Of a DNA stretch of 38,300 nt, positions 27,697 to 35,100 are shown in pieces (within the stretch, counting starts at the first letter, position 1; each line of letters opens with the position of its first letter). Location: the IMG/VR virus record IMGVR_UViG_3300042402_000518, positions 1 through 38,300 of that record; one strand, given 5' to 3'. Below the pieces are notes generated by a model. It was given only the letters and a program-made list of their open reading frames with translations. It had not been told where the DNA came from and made no database searches. Source of the stretch: a virus. The position numbers and the translations under genes were made by a program.

Positions 27697-29996
27697 AGTC
27701 CTAGCGCCTTTCTCAAGCGTAGTGAACGGCGGTTCCATACCGCACGTTGATCATCCTCATCGCCGCCAAATAACGGCTCCTTTTCACCAAGAATACCTAC
27801 CAAAGCCTCGCCTGTCACCCGTGACGAAATGCCCGGAGCGCCTGCTTCACGGGCATCTCCAGCCGCAACAACAGTAGTTGTGATCGGTCTGCCCTGAGCG
27901 TCAAAGCGTTTCATTGGCTTTGCACCGTCTCCTTCGCCTTCGCCAACCGGAACCTCGCCTTCAGGAAGTTCAGGAGGTTCTTCAGATATTGGTTTTACTT
28001 CTGTTGGCCTAAAGCCTGCTCCAGTGCCACCACCAAGGCCATACTTCTCACCCTCATCTGGCGTTAGACCAATCAATCGCATAATCTCTTCATCAGATAC
28101 CGTTCCAGCACGTTCTTGTTGCGATGCAACAACTCGTTCTCTTCTGGAAGCGGCTTCGGTTGCAACTCCCTTGGTGCGCTCGTACTCGTCCAATATAGAC
28201 TCAAGTTCAGAGTCAATTTGGGCTTGTAAAGTCCCCGGCAAACGGTTTGCCTGAGCCAATCTTTCACGTTGTTTCTGTGCAAAATCAAGTCTTGCAGCGT
28301 CTTTTTCAGCAGCGTCTTCCGCGCTTTGAAGTTCTTGCTCAAACTGCTCAAGTTCTTTCTCAAAAAGGTCTTGCTCTACCGCGCCACGGATAGTCGAGCC
28401 ACGGGTTTCACGGGCTTGGGCGTTGATCGCGGCTAGTTCTGTTTCGGTCAACGTAGGTCTTTGACCTACCAACTCGCCAATATCTTCTACAAGTTCTGGC
28501 TTGTCAGCGACACCTGTTGTCTCAATAAACAGATTGCCTGAAGGCGATCTAATAGCCCCCTCAGCATCCCTTGTGTAGCCTTGGGCCTCCATCTCTGGGG
28601 TCAATTCTGTTGGTTTTGCAGGTGTTCCAGTTAAGGATCGGTAATTAGGTCTGCCAGCGACCTCTCCAAGCGGGTTGTCCTGTGTTGCATATTCAGGGAC
28701 GCTATAGGTAACTTCATTAGTTTCTGGGTCTAAAAGGATATTGTACTGACGCACGTTACCGTTAGCATCTTGTGTGGTTACGGTACGGGAAAGCCTGCCA
28801 TCACCTAAGTCTTGCCAATCGCTTCCCTCTTCACCGATCAGCGGAACGGTTTTAATAGACTCTTCAATTGCGGAGGGCAAGCCACCAGCAACTTCAATAC
28901 CCTCGTATCTACGGCCTTCAGTCTCTTCAACCAACTTTATTAGAGTGTCAGCCAGTTCATCGCGCTGCTCTTGCTCTGCGGCTAACTGTTGGTCAGTCTT
29001 TGGCTTAAAGTCAAAGCCAGTTTTCTTAGCCTCTTCTGTTGCCTTAGCCTCTTCTGTCTTGTACTTATCAGACAGGTCTTTCAATTGGCTGTTATATGAC
29101 CCAATCTGGTCAGCCAGATTGTTAATAATTTTTAACTCTGCGTTTAATTCTTTGGCGTAGTTATTAGCCGTAGCGGTATCGCCAGCGTCTTTTGCCTGAT
29201 TGTAGAGATCAAGTTTTTCGTTATAGTTGTCTATGCGGTTTTTGTAAGCCTGAACGGACGCTGCACGGCTGCGGCTAATATCGGAAGACTCGTTGGCGTA
29301 CTTATTCATGGTTTGTAGGTAGGAAACCATGCTGGCAGAAGCGCCCATCAAAATTGCTTCTTTGAGTTCTACGCCCTGTAGGGTGCTTTGCATCGTGACA
29401 CGGGTAAAGTTAGCGGCAGCAACACTGCCTGTTGCCTTGTAAACCTCGGTAGCGGCTGCTCCAGTAACCCCGCCAATGGCTGCGCTAGTTAGTATTTGCT
29501 TTACATCGCCACCTGATGCGGCTGCGGCAACGGCAGATTGCGCGGCAGAAGAGGCTGCTGCGATTTCAGTAGCCGTGTATACCGCTTCACCGCCCTGAGC
29601 AATGGCATCAGCGTTAGCGGCTTCCATGCCGCCTTGCACTGCTTGACCTGCTTGTTGAATAACAGCAACCGTAGCGGCTGACTTAACAGCGTCTTCCGGC
29701 GATCCGCCTTTAGCCAACGTGTGCATCCCGGCTGACATAGGGCCTGCAATTTGAGGCGGCACACCCATAGCAATTAGCGCTACTTGGATGGCGTAACGCT
29801 CAACAAGGACTTGAGCAAATTCTCCAATATCGCCTAGAGCGTCACCAACCGCTTCAACAGCGTCACCAATTGCCCTGCCAATGTCCTCAACAGCGCCAAC
29901 TACTGCGTCAACGGTATCGGATACAAAGTCTCCAACAGCCTCAAGCGTGTCTCCAGCAAAGTCAAGAACGTCACCAACAATAGGAACGCCACTCAT
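27693..29996 (-). CDS. Large virion internal/ejection-type protein with amphipathic N-terminus, 767 aa
   Basis: The first ~60 residues are a continuous amphipathic, Gly-zipper-like series (PIVGDVLDFAGDTLEAVGDF, AVVGAVEDIGRAIGDAVEAV). A hydrophobic part (VALIAMGVPPQIAGPMSAGM) and an Ala-rich region (~85-210) follow. A charged coiled-coil is at ~245-345 (RIDNYNEKLDLYNQAKDAGD). A beta-rich section is at ~385-445, and a long Glu-rich helix at ~520-600 (EKELEQFEQELQSAEDAAEK). Such mixtures of membrane-active and coiled-coil parts occur in podoviral ejection proteins. Coupled to its neighbours by ATGA overlaps. By place it may match T7 gp15-like roles; this is inference. Confidence 0.6.
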   Translation of the reverse strand: MSGVPIVGDVLDFAGDTLEAVGDFVSDTVDAVVGAVEDIGRAIGDAVEAVGDALGDIGEFAQVLVERYAIQVALIAMGVPPQIAGPMSAGMHTLAKGGSPEDAVKSAATVAVIQQAGQAVQGGMEAANADAIAQGGEAVYTATEIAAASSAAQSAVAAAASGGDVKQILTSAAIGGVTGAAATEVYKATGSVAAANFTRVTMQSTLQGVELKEAILMGASASMVSYLQTMNKYANESSDISRSRAASVQAYKNRIDNYNEKLDLYNQAKDAGDTATANNYAKELNAELKIINNLADQIGSYNSQLKDLSDKYKTEEAKATEEAKKTGFDFKPKTDQQLAAEQEQRDELADTLIKLVEETEGRRYEGIEVAGGLPSAIEESIKTVPLIGEEGSDWQDLGDGRLSRTVTTQDANGNVRQYNILLDPETNEVTYSVPEYATQDNPLGEVAGRPNYRSLTGTPAKPTELTPEMEAQGYTRDAEGAIRSPSGNLFIETTGVADKPELVEDIGELVGQRPTLTETELAAINAQARETRGSTIRGAVEQDLFEKELEQFEQELQSAEDAAEKDAARLDFAQKQRERLAQANRLPGTLQAQIDSELESILDEYERTKGVATEAASRRERVVASQQERAGTVSDEEIMRLIGLTPDEGEKYGLGGGTGAGFRPTEVKPISEEPPELPEGEVPVGEGEGDGAKPMKRFDAQGRPITTTVVAAGDAREAGAPGISSRVTGEALVGILGEKEPLFGGDEDDQRAVWNRRSLRLRKALGL

Positions 29997-30445
29997 TGTA
30001 CGTCCCCCTCGCGTAATGGGCCTAACTTAAAGTTAGCAACGTATTCCCCGTTTCTGTTTTCTTTTAACTCATAACCCATCTCAGGTCTTGGAGGGTTTTT
30101 GGCAATAATCCGAAATACTTGAATCAGTTCTGGCTGCTTAAAAATAGTTACTAGGTTGTCAAAGCCAAGTAAGTACGCACTATCAATAAATTTCTTTACG
30201 TTTTCTATGAAGTTTCTAGGCGTATCAACGTTCATAGCGCTCATGTAGCCATTGCGCCCCTGTCCCTTGTTAATAATAAACAAGGTATTGCCAAAACGCA
30301 TATGCTCATTAACAGGCATAGACATTTCTGCCACAGCCATTAGCACCGCTTGCTGCGGAGGAAAGCCTGTCTCTTGGGCCTGATTGGAAGCGACAATCAA
30401 CTCCGTAAGGCTGACCACTTTCTGCTTGCTATCTACTGGTTTCAT
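29993..30445 (-). CDS. Small virion protein, possible T7 gp13-like (acyltransferase-fold) internal protein, 150 aa
   Basis: Start at 30445 chosen: GGGAGTGG lies just before it; a GTG at 30466 gives seven more residues without a site. The pattern MRFGNTLFIINKGQGRNGYM, then NFIENVKKFIDSAYLLGFDN and YELKENRNGEYVANFKLG resembles small acyltransferase-like proteins coded before the ejection proteins of T7-type phages. No catalytic activity is implied. It heads the ejection gene block downstream of a 190-base gap. Confidence 0.5.
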   Translation of the reverse strand: MKPVDSKQKVVSLTELIVASNQAQETGFPPQQAVLMAVAEMSMPVNEHMRFGNTLFIINKGQGRNGYMSAMNVDTPRNFIENVKKFIDSAYLLGFDNLVTIFKQPELIQVFRIIAKNPPRPEMGYELKENRNGEYVANFKLGPLREGDVQ

Positions 30446-30635
30446 TGCCACTCCCGGCGAATACACAGCCTAGATCCCCATTTGATACCATATTTTCGCT
30501 CAATTGTGGCTCACATATCAATAACTTATTACTATGTTGCGTTGCACAAAAACCCATTTTTCTTGGGAGGCGGGGAAGGGTTTGCAAACTGGTCGATCTA
30601 AAACCCAAAAGGTAAATTTTGCCCATTTTTAGACC
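30446..30635. other. Intergenic gap before the ejection-protein block (190 bp)
   Basis: Longest non-coding gap within the late block on this side. It contains a short CCCA-loop-TGGG hairpin (30553-30567) followed on the minus strand by five T, too weak to call a terminator. No convincing -35/-10 pair, though AT-rich segments at 30490-30550 would suit a promoter or an RNA processing site. Confidence 0.35.
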
Positions 30636-30977
30636 CTAAGTGACCCCTAAAGCACGTGCTATTTGCTCATGTATGAGCAGATGGCTGTTAATCCAATCAT
30701 AAAAATCGTCCTCTTGGTTCCAATCTGTGTCTAAAAGGTTGAAAGGATTGTCCAAATCAAGGATTGTGGCAAAAGCCTGATGCTCAATCTGATGGATAGC
30801 CAGCCAATCGTCCAAATCCTCAACGTCCGCGTCTATCAGCGGATAGCGGGGAACCGTAAACCCAAGGTCAATTAGGCGCTCGGCAAAGGCTTGGTGCTGT
30901 ACCCCGTTTTCAAACAAAAACTCTTTAAGCCCGTCTGGATCGCCAAAGCGTACTTGGGCGAGTGACTCAAAGTTCAC
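30636..30977 (-). CDS. Hypothetical acidic protein, 113 aa
   Basis: GTG at 30977 chosen since it makes the GTGA overlap that joins most genes here; an ATG at 31016 adds 13 residues overlapping the upstream membrane gene. Two similar units: FENGVQHQAFAERLIDLGFT and IHQIEHQAFATILDLDNPFN, each with an (I/V)xHQAFA motif, so an internal duplication. Many Asp/Trp. The C-terminus is helical (WINSHLLIHEQIARALG). Not recognised; might be chaperone-like or bind a partner protein. Confidence 0.55.
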   Translation of the reverse strand: MNFESLAQVRFGDPDGLKEFLFENGVQHQAFAERLIDLGFTVPRYPLIDADVEDLDDWLAIHQIEHQAFATILDLDNPFNLLDTDWNQEDDFYDWINSHLLIHEQIARALGVT

Positions 30978-31174
30978 AGTTTTGCTACCAAGCCAATCAG
31001 CAGGTTTATGACCCAACCCATAGCGGCAATGATTGTTGCAGTTGCACCAATGCCAATAACCTCAATCCTCTTTAGCCGTGCATTGATTCCACGGTATCTT
31101 TCGGCGCAGATGATCTCATGGGCTGATAGTTTGGTTTCTACAATGTCTGAATGAGTAGGCATAGGTAGGATCAC
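30974..31174 (-). CDS. XhlA-like tail-anchored membrane protein, 66 aa
   Basis: GTG at 31174 overlaps the upstream stop (GTGA). A charged helix SDIVETKLSAHEIICAERYR, then INARLKRIEVIGIG, leads into one C-terminal membrane helix (ATATIIAAMGWVINLLIGLV). This layout matches small haemolysin XhlA-type/holin-associated proteins, which interact with lysis membrane proteins. It lies far from the main lysis genes on the same transcript. Assignment by topology only. Confidence 0.5.
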   Translation of the reverse strand: MILPMPTHSDIVETKLSAHEIICAERYRGINARLKRIEVIGIGATATIIAAMGWVINLLIGLVAKL

Positions 31175-31377
31175 GGCAGGGTTGCTATGAAGGCTTTAGC
31201 GGCCTTAGCGGTCATTTTCACACCATCAGCGTCTTGCAGTTCTGCGCCAGCCGTGACTGCCTTCTTAAACTCTGAGTAGTCTGTGTTGGCGGGGTCAAAT
31301 GGGATGAAGGCGTTATCGGATAGTCGATTAATGCAAAATGACTGTCCAAGCGGAGTATCAGAAAGTAATTTATACAT
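31171..31377 (-). CDS. Hypothetical small protein, 68 aa (tail-region accessory)
   Basis: ATG at 31377 has only a weak ribosome site. Segment SFCINRLSDNAFIPFDPANT, then YSEFKKAVTAGAELQDADGV and KAAKAFIATLP. This 'R...DNAxIPxDPxNxDYxxFKxxxxxGAEL' text is common in small phage tail-region proteins, which may act as fibre assembly partners or tail-linked accessory proteins. Fits directly after the fibre genes. Confidence 0.6.
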   Translation of the reverse strand: MYKLLSDTPLGQSFCINRLSDNAFIPFDPANTDYSEFKKAVTAGAELQDADGVKMTAKAAKAFIATLP

Positions 31378-31392
31378 AATTAATTTATGTCT

Positions 31393-32514
31393 TTATAGTT
31401 CGATTGCAAAAGAAATAGAGCCGTTATTAGGCGTATAAAGAGCAGTTGCATCACCTGCTGTTAATCCCGTAGCAACACTTGAACCATTTGAACCTGCCGA
31501 ATATGGAGTCATTCTATCAACATTAAAAGAGGTAACACTTAATGAAGTAGACCCAGTAGCGTTAAAAAGAATAAATGTGCCAGATGTTGATGCGGTTGGC
31601 GTGGCTCTCATAACAACTGGAAAAGTAATGATATTTCCAAAAGCACCTGTTGATGAATATGCTTGCCATACACTTAAAGGCACTCCCCCACCTGTTGTAT
31701 TTTCATACTTATAAAAATACCTATAACACAACTGCAACTCACGCCCATAATCTATGCGCTCAAACGATGTAGCAACAGAACCTACTTCAAGTTGAACTCC
31801 TGTGATGTAGAAAGTGGCTCCGCTTGTGCCAACCCAATTAGAAGAACCTGAGGTTCTAACTTTTAATGCGCTAACCCAACTTCCAGCGGTTTCATTAAAG
31901 TTACTACCACTTCCCAAATCCCACCAAACTTGAATTCCTTGGCCGTTATCTGTATCCCAAGTTCCGCTAGTATCGCCAGCAATAGTAATGGTTTTGTATT
32001 CAAATGTATTAGCAGAACTAATTGTATAAGTTGCTACATAACTTCTATTTGGAGCATCTCTGTTAAACAATGATAAAGCATATGTTCCTGTAATACTTGA
32101 ACGAACCCAAAATGAAATTGTTATTGTTTTGGCGTTTGCCGTTCCCCAACCTAAATCACTTATATTTCTTCCTTCAACAACTTGTCGGATTCCATAAGGT
32201 TGAGCAGCGGAGGGGGTTGTTGCGGCAGAAGATGTAATTAACCAAGAATTTACAAAACCTGTTGGTGCGGTTGTGCTTTGTTGAGCAGACATTTTTGATG
32301 CGTCTGCCCCATACATAGCAAATCTATCCACACCATAAGTATTTGCTGCTGCGGTGTTATTAACAGTTCCACCACGCTGGTTAATCCCCATGTCACCATT
32401 GATGATGCGGTTGCGGAAGCCCTGCAAACTATCCGCAGTAGGGGTCATGCTATTTATAGTAGCGGTATTGCCACCACTAGCGTCTAAGATTGCGTTTGCT
32501 CGTACCGTTGACAT
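31393..32514 (-). CDS. Tail fibre/receptor-binding-type protein, 373 aa
   Basis: The N-terminal attachment part has MSTVRANAILDASGGNTATI then FRNRIINGDMGINQRGG, a familiar start of phage tail proteins (RNRIINGDMxIxQR). The centre is a beta-sandwich resembling carbohydrate-binding modules (ITISFWVRSSITGTYALSLF; YKTITIAGDTSGTWDTDNGQ; FYITGVQLEVGSVATSFERI). The C-terminal ~110 residues are a diverged tip (YFYKYENTTGGGVPLSVWQA). The variable end and sugar-binding look suggest it binds host glycans. TAATG coupling to the S74 fibre gene. Confidence 0.75.
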   Translation of the reverse strand: MSTVRANAILDASGGNTATINSMTPTADSLQGFRNRIINGDMGINQRGGTVNNTAAANTYGVDRFAMYGADASKMSAQQSTTAPTGFVNSWLITSSAATTPSAAQPYGIRQVVEGRNISDLGWGTANAKTITISFWVRSSITGTYALSLFNRDAPNRSYVATYTISSANTFEYKTITIAGDTSGTWDTDNGQGIQVWWDLGSGSNFNETAGSWVSALKVRTSGSSNWVGTSGATFYITGVQLEVGSVATSFERIDYGRELQLCYRYFYKYENTTGGGVPLSVWQAYSSTGAFGNIITFPVVMRATPTASTSGTFILFNATGSTSLSVTSFNVDRMTPYSAGSNGSSVATGLTAGDATALYTPNNGSISFAIEL

Positions 32515-33818
32515 TATTTGTTCTCCAATGCGGCTAGACGGGCTTCAAAGGCAGCGTTTTGCGCTTCTAGGGTTTCTACTTTGGCGTTGAGTTCTTTGAT
32601 GGCGTTGACCATGTGCCAGAAGATGTTGTCGGAGTCTACTGATAAAACTCCAGTTGTTTCTTCTTTTACACAGTCTGGGCAGACCTGTTGAAGTTCTTGG
32701 GCAATGACACCTAATTGAACGCCAGACCGTTTAATCGCAGCGGTTGGATTAAGTTCAGGGTCTACCTCGTCCGGTAAGCGGTACTCAAAATTACGCACCC
32801 GAATGCCGTTAACCTTCTCAAGACCCTCGGTATTGTCAACAATGTTCTTTTTTAATCTTTGGTCGGATGTAGTAGACCAAGATGAGGAATTGTTGCCTGC
32901 GTAGTTACCGCCGCCATTTGCGTTTATAAATCCGGTATTTGAACCTTTACCTGTTGTTCCATCTGGGTCTGCCGCAATAACAATACAATTATCATCTCCG
33001 CTGGAATTATTACCTGTTGCATAACCTATATGAGTATTTTGACTGCCGGTTGTAACAGAGTTTGTAAAATTACCTGCCCTGTTTCCAAGCATAGTATTAT
33101 ATGAACCAGTAGTTATAGCATCACCGCAAGCGGCTCCAACCGCAGTGTTTCTAATTGATGTTGTTACAGAACCTAGAGCACCAAGACCGACTGCTGTGTT
33201 TCTTTCACCAGTCGTACACGCATCTAACGCCTGATACCCAACTGCTGTATTTTCTGTGCCTGTGGAGTTAGATTCTAATGCAGCGTTACCAAGCGCCGTG
33301 TTACCGCCACCAGTTGTATTTGATACAAGCGCATAAAAACCAACACCAGTATTATTTGTTCCAGTTGTGTTTGAACCAAGAGCATTTCTTCCAACGCCTG
33401 TATTATTGTTAGCAGTATTTGCTAATAATGCTTGATAGCCAACAGCGGTGTTTCCTGTATTTGTTGTATTTGCGCCAAGAGCGCCAGAGCCTACTGCGGT
33501 ATTTTGAGTACCAGTTGTATTTAAATCTAACGCTTGATACCCGACCGATGTGTTGTCAGTTCCAGTAGTGTTATCGTTACCGGCTTCATATCCAATAAAT
33601 GTGTTATTAACACCTGTGTTTACAATACCAGCCCCAGTACCAAGAGCAGTCTCAAATGGCGAGGCTGATTCGGTTACACCTGTTAGGCTGCTACCCGCTA
33701 ACGCAAGGGTTCCAGAACTGTCAGGAAGCGTCAGCGTCCTGTTTGTGTTGCTATTTGGACTGGCAATCGTGAATATGCCCGTTCCGCTTGCGTTGCCTTG
33801 TATCGATACGCTAGACAT
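32514..33818 (-). CDS. Tail fibre with C-terminal peptidase S74 intramolecular chaperone, 434 aa
   Basis: Residues ~60-270 consist of about ten 20-22-residue repeats of the NTAVGYQAL / NTTGTQNTAVGxxAL type, as in trimeric beta-roll heads. The C-terminal chaperone has WSTTSDQRLKKNIVDN (cleavage before Ser318, Lys in the catalytic pair), RNFEYRLPDEVDPELN, GVIAQELQQVCPDCV and a final coiled coil (IKELNAKVETLEAQNAAFEA). S74 domains trimerise the fibre and then cleave themselves off. The fibre binds the host surface. Confidence 0.9.
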   Translation of the reverse strand: MSSVSIQGNASGTGIFTIASPNSNTNRTLTLPDSSGTLALAGSSLTGVTESASPFETALGTGAGIVNTGVNNTFIGYEAGNDNTTGTDNTSVGYQALDLNTTGTQNTAVGSGALGANTTNTGNTAVGYQALLANTANNNTGVGRNALGSNTTGTNNTGVGFYALVSNTTGGGNTALGNAALESNSTGTENTAVGYQALDACTTGERNTAVGLGALGSVTTSIRNTAVGAACGDAITTGSYNTMLGNRAGNFTNSVTTGSQNTHIGYATGNNSSGDDNCIVIAADPDGTTGKGSNTGFINANGGGNYAGNNSSSWSTTSDQRLKKNIVDNTEGLEKVNGIRVRNFEYRLPDEVDPELNPTAAIKRSGVQLGVIAQELQQVCPDCVKEETTGVLSVDSDNIFWHMVNAIKELNAKVETLEAQNAAFEARLAALENK

Positions 33819-34164
33819 TATTGACCTCTACCCAGTTAGTTGTTGCCTCATCCCATGTGTACTGCTTGCCATCGTCAGGGTAAGCCACCGGAGCATCCCA
33901 TAAGCAAGTATCCTCGTTAAGCGTCCATGAGGCATAAGGCTGTGGCGGTATGAACGCATCCCGTACACGGTCATATGTGTAGCCAATCCCTGCATAGTTC
34001 TTACGCAGGGGGGTTCCATCGTTAGCGTGTACGCCACCACGGGTGTTATAGGAAGTTTGAATCCACTCACCGGGAGAGGAATCGACAAAGGTAGTAAAGA
34101 ACTCAGGCTCCGCAACAATCACTTGTGTCACGATGCCATCACAAACTTTTGCAAAGTGGCTCAT
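33811..34164 (-). CDS. Small tail-fibre-associated protein, 117 aa
   Basis: FAKVCDGIVTQVIVAEPEFF, then WIQTSYNTRGGVHANDGTPL, YAGIGYTYDRVRDAFIPPQP and YASWTLNEDTCLWDAPVAYP form a pattern well known in phage fibre regions (VxNGxVxxVIVAE, AGIGYTYDxxxDAFIPPxPYxSW). Relatives are small structural or fibre-assembly proteins in many marine and freshwater phages. Coupled by overlaps to both fibre genes. Confidence 0.75.
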   Translation of the reverse strand: MSHFAKVCDGIVTQVIVAEPEFFTTFVDSSPGEWIQTSYNTRGGVHANDGTPLRKNYAGIGYTYDRVRDAFIPPQPYASWTLNEDTCLWDAPVAYPDDGKQYTWDEATTNWVEVNNV

Positions 34165-35090
34165 GCTGTATATGTCCCTGAAGAAGTAAATGTGTGATAG
34201 GTGTAACCGCCAGAAGATGTGACTGTGCCGCCCGACCCACGCTGACTACCCGTATAACGAATAATAACGATTCCAGAGCCGCCAGCCGCTCCAGCATTAC
34301 CACCGCCTCCACCGCCGCCACGATTGGCAGTTCCAGCGGTAGGAGTTCCGCCAAAGTCAGATCCATTGCCACCGCCACCAGTGCCACCAGTGCCACCAGT
34401 GCCGCTGTATCCCGCACCACCTCCACCGCCTGCGTAGAAAGTTCCTACTGACTGCCAATTTAGTCCAGCGCCACCGTTACCACCATTACCACCAACGCCG
34501 CTAACGGCTGTTCCAGCCGCACCTGCGCCTCCGCCACCAGCGGCTTGGTATCCTTGTCCAACATTGCTTACACCGCCGCCATTATTTCCTTGTCCTGATG
34601 TTGCAGTTCCTCCGGAAAGTGTTCCATTCGATCCTGCACCACCACCAGATCCACCATTACCGCCAGTTGCGTTTGGATATGTGCCACCAAAACCACCACC
34701 AACTGCTGTTTGAGAAAACGCAGATGAACTAGATCCTTGCGTGTTAACGCTTCCCCCACTTCCAACGGTGATTGTATATGCTTGAGATGGAGTTATGGAA
34801 CTTGTTGAAGATATGTATCCACCAGCACCACCACCACCACCGTAAGATCCACCAGCGCCACCTCCACCGGCAACAATTAAATATTCAACCGAATAGTTGT
34901 AAGTACTTTGCGTTAATTGATTCCATTGAGTACCGCTGTAAACCTCATATTGAGATTCTGTTGTGTTGTAGCGAATCATTCCAACTGCAGGTGAACTTGG
35001 ACGTTCTGCCGTAGTTCCAACAGCAACCCCAAAAGCGCCAGTTACGTTAGGTTGAGTAATACCACTTGTACCGTTTAATACGATTGGCAT
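34161..35090 (-). CDS. Glycine-rich tail fibre/adhesin, 309 aa
   Basis: AAGGAG before the ATG. N-terminal anchor VLNGTSGITQPNVTGAFGVA and TAERPSSPAVGMIRYNTTES are the standard attachment part of phage fibres. A strand-rich neck (YTITVGSGG) follows and then a very Gly-rich section (~75-285) with runs such as GGGGGAGG, GGNGGNGGAGL and GGGGGGG. The C-terminus SGIVIIRYTG plus YHTFTSSGTYTA is the closing motif of this class. Poly-Gly sheets are used as adhesin tips in T-even gp38-like proteins. Hence a receptor-binding role is likely. Confidence 0.8.
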   Translation of the reverse strand: MPIVLNGTSGITQPNVTGAFGVAVGTTAERPSSPAVGMIRYNTTESQYEVYSGTQWNQLTQSTYNYSVEYLIVAGGGGAGGSYGGGGGAGGYISSTSSITPSQAYTITVGSGGSVNTQGSSSSAFSQTAVGGGFGGTYPNATGGNGGSGGGAGSNGTLSGGTATSGQGNNGGGVSNVGQGYQAAGGGGAGAAGTAVSGVGGNGGNGGAGLNWQSVGTFYAGGGGGAGYSGTGGTGGTGGGGNGSDFGGTPTAGTANRGGGGGGGNAGAAGGSGIVIIRYTGSQRGSGGTVTSSGGYTYHTFTSSGTYTA

Positions 35091-35100
35091 CTATATCTCC

